NCBI GenBank assembly: GCA_007922305.1
Contig: ML677341.1
Location: forward strand, 70,742,421 to 70,806,420
Origin: Dermatemys mawii
Lineage: Eukaryota > Chordata > Testudines > Dermatemydidae
DNA: 64,000 nt
Direction of reading: 5' to 3'
Part shown: piece by piece, positions 12,601 through 24,254 of the stretch
Layout: each line of letters begins with the position of its first letter
How positions within the stretch are numbered: position 1 is the first letter of the stretch
Notes under the pieces: generated by a model
Database searches by the model: none
The model's input: only the letters and a program-made list of their open reading frames with translations
Told to the model about the DNA's origin: nothing
Program-made: the position numbers and the translations under genes

Positions 12601-13299
12601 AGATATGCCTTTTGGCTCTCTTGAGGTGGAGGGTGAGTACTCTTCCTTGAAAATAAGATTGGTAGGTAGCTCTTAAAAATCTTATCCAGTCACTAAGGGC
12701 CTAGTTAAAGATCATCACTCCAAAAAATCTTCCTTCCACATGGGATAAAAGTTAATGGTCACAGGAGCTGAGCTGAGTTCCAGCACTTCCCCCAAAAGAA
12801 ACTTTAAAGTTTGTTTCTCGAAAAGAATAACAGATGTGTAGGTTGCATGAATGAAATAGATTAGAGGAAATAAAAAATGAAAGAGAGAATAAATGGGAAG
12901 ATCTGTTTGAACCTATTCTGAGGTTGATTTTTGTTCCACATCTACAACTTGTGCTCTGTTGCTTAACCCAGAGCAATGATGCAGTGTTATGAAAATTCCC
13001 CTGCTTTTCCATCTGCCTCAGCTCTACTTAAAAGCCCATTAAAGGGAATTCTCTGCTTTCTGTTCCCTGCTTTCTGTTCAGAACTGCAATACAGTACATT
13101 CAGGCTGGGGGTTGGTTGTTGTAAAGAAGTGTGATCCCTTTCTACGCTGCTGTTACTAATACAATGGAACTGCACCAGTGGTGAATGTAAACAGCATAAA
13201 TCTGTATTGGCAAAAGTCAGATAAGAGTTTCCATTTTATATCATTGGTAAATGACACTTTAACTCCTTGTTTTTTCTTACAAGACACTTTGGCTATGAG

Positions 13300-13840
13300 T
13301 AGGGCCCACCCAAATTTGCTTTTTGGTCAATTTCATGGTCAGGATTTTTAAAATAGTAAATTTTATGATTTCAGCTATTGAAATCTGAAATTTCACAGTG
13401 CTGTAATTGTTGGGGCCTGACCCAAAAAGGAACTGTGGGGAGGGGGTTGCAAGGTTAGTGTAGGGGGGTTGCGGTACTACTACCCTTACTTCTGTGCTGC
13501 TGCCGGCGATGGCGCTGCCTTCAGAGCTGGGCAGCTGGAGAGTGGTGTCTGTTGGTCGGGGAGCCCAACTCTGAAGATAGTCACTGCCAGTGCAGAAGTA
13601 AGGATGGCGTGGTGTAGTATGGTATTGACACTTTTGCTTCTGCACTGCTGCCTGCAGAGCTGGGCCCTCAGTCAGCAGCTGTCACTCTCCTGCATTGCTG
13701 CTTTCAGAGCAGGGTGGCTGAAGTATGAGTGGCATGGTATGGTATTGTCACTCTTACTTCTGCATGATAACTAGCATGGTGCTGCCTTCAGAGCCGGGCG
13801 CACAGCAACAGCCTCTGCTCTCCGGCTCCCCAACAGTAGA
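13300..13840. mobile_element. hAT-type non-autonomous element, right end not found
   Basis: It begins with TAGGGCCCACCCAAATTTGC, similar to the TAGGGCCCTACCAAATT terminus of turtle hAT elements. The body contains GC-rich, partly repeated blocks around the phrase gctgccttcagagctgggc, which recurs in both orientations. The matching right terminus is not visible, so the element is truncated or diverged and its end is approximate. Open frames inside it are by-products of this GC-rich repeat. Confidence 0.6.
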
Positions 13841-14089
13841 TTGTGCAGATCTTCCAATGATCACTTCCCTCCTTCTCACATGCTGTGATCTATAGTAAAT
13901 TTGTAATACTTCATTTAGATAATCAGAAATGCAAATTACCTGTGGTATTGTTTCAGGTTGTCTAGAGGCATAGGCAGACATTACTGTATCAGTTTAGATT
14001 TTGTCCACATTTTGAAGGTTATTTCTGCAACCATAAGGATTAGACTTTTTTTTTAAAAAAAAAAAGATGAAAATGAACATGTCGGTGTA

Positions 14090-14682
14090 CACTGCTTTGG
14101 ATCATTATTGAGCAGAACCTGTCGTCAGCATGGACGCACATCCTTTGGAATGGTGGCCAAAGCATGAAGGGGCATATGAATGTTTAGTGCACTTGACATG
14201 TCAATATCTTGTTTCACTGGCTACAATAGTGCCATGTGAACACTGTTCCCACTTTCAGGTGACATTGTATACAAGAAACAGACAGCATTATCTTCTGCAA
14301 ATGTAAACAAGCTTGTTTTTCTGAGCGATTGACTGCGCAAGTAGAACAGAGTGGACTTGTGGGTTCTAAAGTTTTACATAGTTTTATTTTTGAATGCAGT
14401 TATTTTTGTACATAATTTTACATTTGTAAGATCAACTTTCATGATAGTGATTGCAGTACAGTATGTGTATTAAGGGTATTGAAAAATATAATTTTATTTT
14501 TACCATGCAAATATAATAAATATAAAGTGAGCACTATATACTTTGTATTCTAAGTTGTAATTGAGATCAGTATATTTGAAAATGTGGAAAACATCCAAAA
14601 TATTTATATGAATAGTGTTGTTGTTGTTGTTGTTTAACAGTATGATTAATCGTGATTAATTTTTAATCACTTGAAAGCCCTA
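14090..14682 (+). pseudogene. hAT transposase 3' end and terminal repeat (relic)
   Basis: Near 14139-14185 the + strand reads HPLEWWPKHEGAYECL, the start of the hAT C-terminal dimerisation domain, whose family pattern is roughly PLEWW..H...YP.L. Downstream fragments resemble the NVNKLVFL tail, but stop codons and frameshifts interrupt the frame. The element ends in a 3' terminus with nested gattaat repeats and finishes ttgaaagcccta at 14682. The 5' part of the gene is missing, so it is a dead fragment. Confidence 0.7.
14617..14634. repeat. (GTT)6 microsatellite
   Basis: Six perfect GTT units lie near the 3' end of the hAT relic, where the parent element is AT-rich. Confidence 0.9.
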
Positions 14683-15367
14683 TTTTTAACTTAATTTTTT
14701 TTGCTGGTTTTTGGAACACTCTGAAGATGTGACTTGCACATCAATTATATGAATTCATAGATGTGGAAGAAGTATGCCTCTTCCTATATGTTTGAGTTTT
14801 AGAAAAAGCTGCTGTAGTTCATGCAAATTGGTTGAAAATACATGAACGAATCATTGGTCCAATGGGGTCTACCCAGACTAGTTCGTAGTGTCCTCTGCTT
14901 TATGTTGAAGTTCATAAGACCTTTGACTTTGAATCTATGTGGTGGAAAGAAATCTGGAAAATTGTTCTGCCATTTTTTAATCCCACAGAGTTAGATGTCC
15001 AATGTGTGCCACAACTAGCTATCTTGTTAACCTGGAAATGTGATCTGCCTGCCTCCTCTTGATATGAACAGCCACTAGCTGTCTGCATTCTGTATGAGTA
15101 GTGTTCTGAGTGTTCAGTTTTTATTTATAAATATTATTCCAGGAATTTTTTGGTGTTTATTTTCTAAACATTAAAATGAGGGTGAAATCGTTTACAAAAT
15201 GGGGGAAATCGTGGAAAAAAACTTTAATTTATTACAGTATAACTGAAACATTTTTATGTACAAAGGTATTTTGTCTCAGAACTAGTAGTCTTGCCAGAAA
15301 TCCTGGTTTGTGTACACCTGTGTATTTTTTTTTCAAAGTATCCTCATTCATGTTAAGCCTCTTGCTG

Positions 15368-17769
15368 TCATGGAAGTTGTCCAGTTTTGAAAATAAATGC
15401 TCCACAACAATAGATCCAGGACATGCTCAGAGCTTGCCGTGCCACTTTTCTGAAGTTGGGAAGTATGTCTTCATGACTGCTCCAAAAAGCAAGCACAACC
15501 TGTTTCACATTGTCAGGGTTTATGTAAGTAATAAATTCCCCTTTCAGATTTGAAGTGTCATTTGTAGTCTCAAATGGTTGAAACACTCTGGCATAACAGT
15601 CATAGTCTGCTACAAAATTCACCTAGAGCAAGGGGTGCGACACCTGGATCACATTTCAAAAAGAATCTTAGGCACCAAACACTCGGGAGTTCCAATTTCA
15701 GGTCACTGTCATCTCCCATCTCTCAAAACCTTCAACACAACACTCAGTGAAAGCATTTATGGTTTTTTTGTGTTTTGTTAGAAGGATTTCCAGAAACAGC
15801 TGGGTTTTCTTGCACTATGTTTCTCATGCAGCTTTTATGCTCAATTCAGCTGAGATTTTGGTTGTCAGGATCCAGTAAACATCTGTATTGGCAAATGGCA
15901 GTAGTTGGAGAAAATTCCAGTTTCTTCTGTGTCAGGTAGTGATTCCATGTTTTCAGCAAGTTACGTTGGTGCACAGAATCTGGAAGTCATTTTGGTTATG
16001 TGCTAATCTAGTCAGAGTTTCTGCTTTAGAACCAAAAAACTAAAGATCTAGGAGAGGGGTGGGCAAACTATTTGGCCTGAGGGTCACATTGGGTTATGGA
16101 AACTGTATCGCAGGCCATGAATGCTCATTGAATTGGGGGTGGAGTATAGTCTCTGGGATTGGGCCAGAAATGAAGAGTTCAGGGTGCAGGTGGTGACTCC
16201 GGGTTGGGGTGTAGAAGGAATGAGTTTTGGAGTGAGGCGGGGGGTGAGGAGTTTGGGGTGCAGAAGGGAGTGCTAGGGTGGGACCAAGGGCTCAGAGGGT
16301 GGGAGGGGGATCAAGGATAGGACAGGCTGTTGGGGCACCAGGGGGTGAGGACTCTGGCTGGGGATGTGGGGTTTGGGGTACAAGAGGGGGTGCTGGGCTC
16401 GGATCAAGGGGTTGGGAGGGGGATCAGGGCTGTGGCAGGGGATTGGAGCGTGGAGCTGGCTCAGGTGCAGGCTCTGGGGAGCAAACAGAAGCATGTCGTT
16501 TCTCCCGCCCGCCTGCCTTTGAGGCATGGTCAAGCAGCTCAGCGCGCCGCCCTGTCTGCATTTGCCACCCCTGCAGCTCCCATTGGCCGCGGTCTGCAGG
16601 GTTGATGCCCGTGAATGGGGCAGCGCGCAGAGCTGCCAGGCCACACCTCTGTGTACTACATAGGAACCTGAGGGGGGGTCATGCTGGCTGCTTCCTGGGA
16701 GCCATGCAGAGCGGGACAAGCCCTCCACCTCACTCCTTGGTGGGAGCTGAGGGCCAGGTTAAATGGTCTGATGGGCTGGATGTGGCCCACAGGCCATAGT
16801 TGGCCCATCCTGATTTAGGAGATATGCGGTAGCTCAGTCCACACATTATTTACATGATGCAGTGAAGTACAAAGTCATCCATCAATGTGGGACAACGAGT
16901 AGGTAATCAGCAGTGGGCTCTGCATTGTGTAAAACAAAGCCTTTAACTTTTTTGCATGCTTGAAAATGGCCCTAAACTCAATGATTCAAGATTTTGTCTT
17001 TCATTTCTTCTGTAGCCAGTAGTTGCTGACAGCACGTGTAGTCAGATAAGCAGGACAGGTAATATGCAACTCTGGTTTCTGGTTGCTTTTCAACTTCAGT
17101 GCAAACTTAGCCATGTAGTAAGCAGAATCGGTGTTAGTTGTGGCTACATTTTCCCAAGTTTGTTGGTACGTCTGAAACGTGTCCATTACTGCTTTGTTGA
17201 CAAAATGGGTGTCAGCTGAGCAGATGAATGTCACAATCAGCACAGAAGAAGATGGGTTTATTTGCTTTAAAATAAAAAAAACCAAAAGGCCAAGAATTAG
17301 ATGGTCCAAAGCATCAGGAGACTCCTCAAAAATCAGATTAGGCACCATATTTCCATTTGTTCATTCCATCAGTTTAGATACTAAAGCATCGTCTTTGTCT
17401 TTCAGATATTTGAGCGAGATTGTCTATATTAGGGGTTTTGCTGCTTGACAGCATTCTCGCAAAGTCACTAATAGGCTTCTCCACAATTAACAGGAATGCT
17501 CCAGTGAAACAAAGAGCACATACACATACACATTGACACAATCGTGCTGTCTCTTCTTTCATTAAAGCCCCAGTGAAAACTCCTGATATTGATTATTTAC
17601 CCCAAAGATCGCTCACTTCAAGCTTCTTGTCACTTACTTTTGAAATGCTCCTTTATTTTGTCAGTGTGAGCAATGCATCCTCTTTGCTCCCATCTTCACT
17701 TTCCTTGAAAATTTCTAAGCACTGATTTTTTTGTTGATGTTCAGGCATAGATTTGTGTGTTTCATCCAT
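15368..17769 (-). pseudogene. hAT-family transposase gene, decayed and interrupted
   Basis: Several minus-strand pieces line up in order as one hAT transposase. A start-like ATG lies at 17769 (MDETHKSMPEHQQK). A middle piece at 17562-17374 is followed by a catalytic-region piece at 17348-17001 containing TDSAYYMAKF, like the hAT DSA-Y motif, and later LHITCPAYL. A C-terminal piece at 15622-15368 contains FWSSHEDILPNFRKVARQAL, the dimerisation domain. Frameshifts and stops separate the pieces, and a second hAT element (16054-16812) sits inside. It cannot encode a working protein. The identification rests on motif order and is moderately firm. Confidence 0.7.
16054..16812. mobile_element. Non-autonomous hAT element, 759 bp, with 8-bp target duplication
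   Basis: The left end gaggggtgggcaaact and right end agttggcccatcctg are inverted copies of the common CAGGGGTGGGCAAACT hAT terminus. The flanks are atctagga (16046-16053) and atttagga (16813-16820), matching at 7 of 8 positions, which is the 8-bp duplication expected for hAT. The GC-rich body gives long open frames on both strands, but these resemble no protein. It lies within the hAT transposase relic. Confidence 0.88.
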
Positions 17770-17873
17770 GTTTACCTCTTAAACAATAAATCTTCCACTG
17801 ATAAAGACAAAGTCAGCACTGCACTGAACGGATGCAAAGAAATGCGTTGGCGAAGTCTCCTGAGGCAAGCATA

Positions 17874-18171
17874 GGCTGTCTACACTACCGTGGTAAGTCG
17901 ACCTAAGTTACGCAACTCCAGCTACTTGAGTAATGTTGCTGGAGTTCGATGTATCTTAAGTCGACCTATTGTGGTGTCTACACTGTGCTGGGTCAACAGG
18001 AGATGATCTCCCATTGACTTACCTTACTCCTCTCATTCCCTCTCATAGAGAACTGGGGTTGACTGGAGAGCGCTCTGCCATTGATTTAGTGGGTATTCAC
18101 TAGACCTGCTAAATTGACCCCTGGTGCATCGATCACCAGAGCATCAATCTCATGGTAGTGTAGATATAGCC
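17874..18171. mobile_element. MITE with ggct..tctacac termini
   Basis: The left terminus ggctgtctacac and the right terminus gtgtagatatagcc are inverted copies with two mismatches. The flanking ATA on both sides may be a 3-bp target duplication, as in PIF/Harbinger-like elements, but a superfamily cannot be settled from this. The body repeats the motif aagtcgacctaa in direct and inverted form. There is no coding capacity. Confidence 0.7.
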
Positions 18172-21100
18172 ATAGTGTGATATTCATGTTTGGGGTTTTT
18201 TCCAAGTTCAACTGTGCGTGTGTGCTGTTTAACACTGCAGAATTGCTTCAGTCTTGGAGCTGCAGGACACAACAATCATGGAAAATATTAGTATTTAGCA
18301 AAAATAAGCACCCAAAAAAGTAAGTGGATTGACAATGAGTGTAAATGACCAAACTTTTTTAATAAAAACAAACTTGAAAATGCATTGGTCAAAATCAGTG
18401 AAATCTGAAAACGCAGAGCACTGTCAGAGCTGCACCTCCATTGTGAAGAGGGTTGGATTAATGAGTGGATGTAATCTGTCCTGTTTTAGGCAAATTATGC
18501 TTTCAGGGTCCTGGCAACTGAAGCCTTCGGTTGCACTAAATACTGTGGTTTTACCATGAGTCATTGCTACACAGAATCATAGGTGTTCTGGATACAGGGA
18601 AAAGAGGACGTCTCCTAATCCTGCCGTTAACTCAAGCTTAAACTGTCATAGCTGTCTCCACTAAACTTCTTAGACTGTTTTACATTTTAGTTATCCCTTG
18701 ACTGAAGAAGCCCCTATTTATGTTTAGGCTAAACCTAAATTTATTCTTTCTGCACAGATAAGAAATTGTACTTAAGATCAGGAGTTCTAAGCTCTCTCCT
18801 GTGGTCTTGTTAGTGCCTTGGTTGTATGTTATGTATTCTTAGGATGGTTAAGGGACTGGTTCCTGTAACACTTCCCAGGACATGCCAGTTCTCAGTGAAG
18901 CATTACAGCAACCAGCACAAAGGATTATCTCACAAGCTGACAGATGCTGTGCTGTAAGGGGGCACAGTTTCCTGGTACCTCCGTTTGTGGTTGTGACCAA
19001 GCTGAGAATCTCTGTCCTAGATTTTGGTGGGTCTCCTTTTGATGTTTGTTACACCACAATCAGCATACACACATACACTCCCGGCCGTTGTCTTAATCTG
19101 TTCATGCTTTTAATGTATGCATCTTATCTTTGTGTGGCCTCGCTTCTCCTCCTACTCTAGTCTTGTGATAGTCTGGACTTTTTGCAGCAATTGAATGTCC
19201 TTTCTTAAAAAACTGATCAGTACTCTACAGAGTTCCTAGGGCTGGACAAGGGCCTTTATACATTTAAGCTATTTTAGTTCTGACTGTTTAGTACATCTCA
19301 TTATTCTTTTCACTCATTGTGGTTGCTATATGGTGCAATCAGTTTGGTCGCATTGCTAGTTTAATAGCTTTCTTCCGTCTAGCTGTGTTCGACTGAATTT
19401 TGCCTGTGTTGGATTATGTGAAGCGCCCAGACTTCTGCTCTGTTATGTTGTTATATCTTACTGTTGGTAACCCAAAGAGATCACTATAGCATAGTGATCT
19501 CTGTCTAAAATTACAGGATTAATTACAGCAAACAGGAGTGTTTGCTTTTTAATGGAACTAGAATTTATTTAATATTTTGGCATAAATGTTGTATTTCATT
19601 ATGACTTTGAGAACTATTATTGAAATATGTGTTGCAATGTAAGAAATAATCCACATGAGGCACTTACTCTTATAGGCTAGGAAGCTTGATCTAAATTGCA
19701 CAAGAAGCTGTTCCCAAATATCTATTCAAGACTCCCTTGGTGGGAAAAGTCAAATTCATGTGGAACAGAGTGTAGGATGCTATAAAGGTCAGTCATTTAT
19801 ACAAGGTTAGTTTAAAAAAACCCAAAACTCCCAAATATATCTGCTTCTGTATAATCACTCAAATAGTAGGATTGATTATTAGTTCAAAAAATCAGAAAAC
19901 AAATGACTTGAGGAAAGAATAGTTAAAACAGATGAGTCTAATGAGATGTTGCTTTTGTCATATTTAATAAAAAGGCAAGAGTAGAATTAGCTTGGATTAT
20001 TAATTAGGTAAAAGCTTCAAAACCGAGCATATTTGTTGTCTGCATTGTCTTGTGGTATCTCTTTATTCTGTCTTCTGGCTGAATACAGATGAGTATCCAA
20101 CCAGTTTTTTGTAATATCTTCAGATATGTAGCTGAAGTTTGGCAAGACAAAGAATTACATATGCCTCAAATATTTATATAATAGGCATGTTATCTTTTTG
20201 CTTTAAGTAAATCAATCTGACTCACTGAACATTAGTTGTTTAATGGCAAAAATTTGGTCATAGGTCTATATTTTGAAACTCAGGTGACAACTTGATGTTG
20301 GTCTAATTTTGGAAAAATTCCTCTCAGCCACTTTGTCCACCATCTAAATTAGACTAAGGTAAGAAGATAAGGGAAGCCACACAAAGATCAGATGCATACA
20401 TTAAAAGCATGAAAAGCCTAGTAAGGAAATTCATACTTCCAACCAAAACTGTTCCACAGTCCCAGATTTGGAGGTAGCTTACTTAAAACACACCTTCATC
20501 CAACTACTGTTCCTTCCTCAAAATGACCTGAATAGGGGATCATGAGAATTGAGTTTCAAAGCTCTGTCTGTTTACAAATTCCCCTATAAATATTTTGGAA
20601 TCTAGTCAAATTGATGTTACTAGTGGAGTGTCTAGGGCCTTGTCTAAGCTAATGTAGTGTAGTGTCTAGGCCTTGTGCACACATTTAGGCACATGCTGCC
20701 CGCCTGATTTGGAGGGATAATCTTTAAACATAAGGATATTCTAAAGTCCTTTGTATTTGCAGTAAGACTGCCCACTAAGGGGTCATTGTGACAGTAGGAT
20801 TTTTTGTGACGTGGAAACTTGTCCATTAAGAACTCAAACTGTCAGTTTTTCACACAGATTAATGCTCAGGAAATCAAATGGTTGTACGTTTTTGGTCATT
20901 ATCAGTGTGGGATGAGTTGAACTTGCTGTGTTGATGAAAGGTTTTTGTCTGTCACTATATTTCCCTAATTTATTCATCATAGGGAAGGACAGGTGCTAAT
21001 GTGCTAAGCCTTTTAGATACAACTGTTGAATTTCATACTTGTGTATTTCACTGGAAACTGAACATTTTCAGCAAAGTGCCATACTTTTGAATCTGTTCGC

Positions 21101-21556
21101 CTCTCAGTGGGGACACAAGTTCCTATCAACATGAATAGAGTTTATGAAATAATACACACAGAGAACAATAGACCTTCGTGACTGAAATACTTGGTTTTAC
21201 CTGAGCGTGTGTTTTAAATGGGAATAGGCTTTTTCATTGCAGCTTTACCAAAATAATCTATTGCCCTAGGAACAAAACAAAAATCAAACCTATTTCTAAG
21301 ATTATCTTCAAGTCAGAATAGACAGCCTTTCCAGAAAGATTATGATGTGTGATTGGTGGATTTAAACTTGGCACGAGTTCCCCACCTTTTCCCACCCTCC
21401 TCCACACACTGCTTAAGTTACTGAAAGAGGCCACGAAGAGAAACAAGTGTGCGAATGAGGAAGTATTAGTCTTATATTACCATTTTAATGGTGGTAAGCT
21501 GAAACAAGTCTCTTAGAAATATTCAGAATTACACCACCTTCTTACTCTACTCTTCT

Positions 21557-21581
21557 CCCCCCCCCCCCCCCAAAAAAAAAA
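21557..21581. repeat. C15 followed by A10 homopolymer tract
   Basis: Fifteen cytosines run directly into ten adenines. This is unstable simple sequence inside the large CNOT4 intron, so its length may also reflect sequencing error. Confidence 0.85.
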
Positions 21582-22789
21582 TCTAGTTGAAGTGGTAGGG
21601 GAACTTCTTTGACAGACCCAGGATCATCTGAGGTTTAATTTTTTTCATTATCTTCTTGTTTTTATATATTATGCAACTTGAATTAAAACTTGACTTTTTA
21701 TAAAGAAAAGAGTACAGTAGTAGCTATGGGACCAGCGATGGGCTTCAGGAGCCACACTCTTAAATAACATGTAAGAAGCTTAATTATAAGTGGTGCAGGT
21801 AATGATGACTGCAGTTACGGTTGCCCAACACTTTCCATATACGACTGTTTTCAGTTTCATGTAACTTTGCTGAACTCTGACCATTTGGGCTGAAATTTAC
21901 CATACAGTGTTGCAGAAATATTGCATAAGAACACAGGAATTGACAGACCTATCTGACCAGTATGACTTTAGCCACTAATTGAGACTTCAGAAGAAGGTGC
22001 AAGAAACTTGGAAAACTATGGACTAACTTGCCTCCCAGGGATTTTTGTGAATTGCAGAGGCCAGTGAGGAAGGCACAGAAATCTGGAATTTTGACCAAGT
22101 GGCTGCAACTTAAATTAAAGTTCCTTAACAGAATAATTTCTCAAGGCCATCTGTTCTGGGTGCACTGGGAATGGCAATAGATGACTTGCCTGTCATCTCC
22201 TCTCCTTGTTTCAATGCTCACATCCAGAGCATCATGTTCACAGTACTCAACTCACCCCCTTAAAATGAGACCTCATCAAACTCTGTATTATTCCAGTCCA
22301 TACTGGATTTTTCACTGGTGGGTGGAGTGGTAAGAGATCATCTTCTGCTTAGCCTAGCCCTTAATTAATTCCCCTGAGTCCCAGCCAGCCAAACCAGGAG
22401 CCTGTTGCAGGCATCGATTGCTCAGTGAGAGCTCCTCACTTAAGCATAGCTGAGTGGTGTCCTGGGGCAGCCAAATGGCTGTGGCCTATTCGCCTGTCCA
22501 CCTATCCCTACCCTAGAAAGCCAGCTTGCCCTTCTTCCTGAACTTTACAGTCATTGGCTGGCTTATGCCCTCAAGCTTAAACATTTGTATCTGTCTTTAA
22601 TAAACAAATCAAACACCAACGCAACCCTCTCTAGGTATTGTGACTGAATGTTCTCATTATCCATATAGATGGCAAGTCCTTTCTGAGATGTGTTAAACTC
22701 TTGACCTCAGTGCCTTGAGGGAAACTCATTGCCTGAAATTGTGTTGACTTTTTTTAAAAAAAACTTTTCATCAGTTTTAAATTTCCTAC

Positions 22790-23165
22790 GTTTCAGTTTC
22801 ATTGAATGTCCAGTTTTGCTCTGAGTGCCCAATTTACCTTATTTATACTGTTTTATTAATATGTATATCTTCTCTCCAAAAACAGTCCCAACCTTTTCAA
22901 ACTCTTTATCTGGAAGTCTTTTACCTCAAATTGGTTTTTGTCATCTCTCTGGACTCCTGTTTATGCTGCAGTATGTCTTTTTATAAAATTTGCCAGGTGA
23001 CCAGAATTGAACATAGTATTTCATATCAAGTCATACCATTGATATTCTGAATGCTATATTACCTAATCTACGCTATTTTCTGTCCCATTTCTTATACGTC
23101 TTGAGTCACCTTGCTTTTTTTGACTATTGCCGCACATTTGAGCTGTTTACATTGACAGCATGGTG
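22790..23165 (-). mobile_element. CR1/L3-type LINE fragment, old
   Basis: On the plus strand the right end reads cttgctttttttgactattgccgcacatttgagc, typical of the reverse complement of the region just upstream of the CR1 C-terminal domain. The rest is strongly diverged and no usable frame remains. The boundaries are estimates. Confidence 0.5.
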
Positions 23166-23322
23166 TTTTTCCTGAGTATCACTACTTGCCATTAAATAAT
23201 TTGGCTGGCAGGTGTTGCAGAAGCGCTGTATTTAGTCTGTAGTTAGTCACTGGAGGGCATCTTGTCTGTCTGCTGTAACTAGGTGGTGGTGACTGGAGAG
23301 AGATCTCTGTCCTATGTCCACT

Positions 23323-23385
23323 TCATAGAATATCAGGGTTGGAAGGGACCTCAGGAGGTCATCTAGTCCAACCCCCTGCTCAATG
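23323..23385 (-). mobile_element. CR1 3' tip
   Basis: The stretch tcatagaatatcagggttgg and what follows is the reverse complement of the conserved CR1 3' tail, which ends in TTCTATGA-type repeats. Only about 63 bp are present, a severe 5' truncation typical of CR1. Confidence 0.8.
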
Positions 23386-23976
23386 CTAACATAACATGTG
23401 GCTCTTTAAGATGGTGGTAAATGCCCATTGAGAATCTCCATCATATTTTTTCTGAGTTAGTGAATTGGAATCTTTTTGTATTGAGAGCTGAATCCAGCAA
23501 CTTGATTTTTATGGTGCTATTTATGAGGGTCATGGACACAAACCTAGTGGAAACACTTGTGACTTGGGTTGCAGATAATTTTTTTAAAAGCCTCTTCCAT
23601 GCCATGAGTTCATTTAATTTTCATTTTAGCTAGACTTTTAGGAAACTAGTTTTCCATCTGTTGGCTAAACAAGAAATTGCAAACACATACCCAACCTTCC
23701 AAATGAATTATAGGGAATAAAAAATTCTAGAGAGCTCAAAAGGAGAGTCAAGTAAAACAGGAGAAATGACTTAATTGACAAGGCAATGAGAGCAAGTACA
23801 AGTGTGAGCGTCAGGGTTTCACACTAAATGAGTGCAGAACAAATCTGAAAACCCATCACTTTCCTTCAAGGTTGTAGTACAGGGCCTGATGTATTAGCCA
23901 CTTGCCTGCCACGTACTGTTGATCATACTGAAAGATTTTGATAATAGCGTTATTCAGTTCTGTGAGCTTGGGTTGA

Positions 23977-24171
23977 ATCATAGAGTATCAGGGTTGGAAG
24001 GGACCTCAGGAGATCATCTAATCCAACCCCGTGCTCAAAGCAGGAACAATCTCCAATTAATCATCCAACAGATTTTTGCCCTATATTCCTAAAATAGCCC
24101 CCTCAAGGATTGAACTCACAACCCTGGGTTTAATAGGCCAATGGTCAAATCGCTAAGCTATCCCTCCCTCC
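23977..24171 (-). mobile_element. tRNA-headed SINE with CR1-like tail
   Basis: Read on the minus strand from 24171, the element starts gggatagcttagcgatttga (box-A-like) and then has gagttcaatcc (box-B-like, 24117-24107). Next comes a short body, and it ends in a CR1-type 3' tail (ccttccaaccctgatactct then atgattcaa). A tRNA-like pol III head joined to a LINE 3' tail is the usual build of reptilian SINEs, letting CR1 enzymes copy them. The tRNA of origin is not clear from this copy. Confidence 0.75.
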
Positions 24172-24182
24172 GAAGTTAATGT

Positions 24183-24254
24183 TTCCGCTTTGGGGAATCA
24201 AACCCCAGTCTCCTGCGTGACAGGTGGAGATACTTACCACTATACTAACGAGGA
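24183..24254 (-). pseudogene. tRNA-Asp(GTC) relic
   Basis: The 72-nt minus-strand segment starts TCCTCGTTAGTATAGTGGT and keeps the loop CTGTCAC with anticodon GTC and a T-arm TGGGG..CCCCA, all as in vertebrate tRNA-Asp. It has mismatches in the acceptor stem (5 of 7 pairs remain) and two in the anticodon stem, and the T-loop C is changed to T. These look like CpG decay, so it is a pseudogene or a SINE head, not a working tRNA. It ends 11 bp from the SINE at 24171. Confidence 0.75.

Noticed and set aside
16273..16799. Long overlapping open frames on both strands (up to 173 codons)
   Set aside because: They lie wholly within the GC-rich body of a hAT element with clear ends and target duplication, and resemble no protein.
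24183..24254. A working tRNA-Asp gene
   Set aside because: Acceptor and anticodon stems have several mismatches and the T-loop is altered, so it is called a relic.
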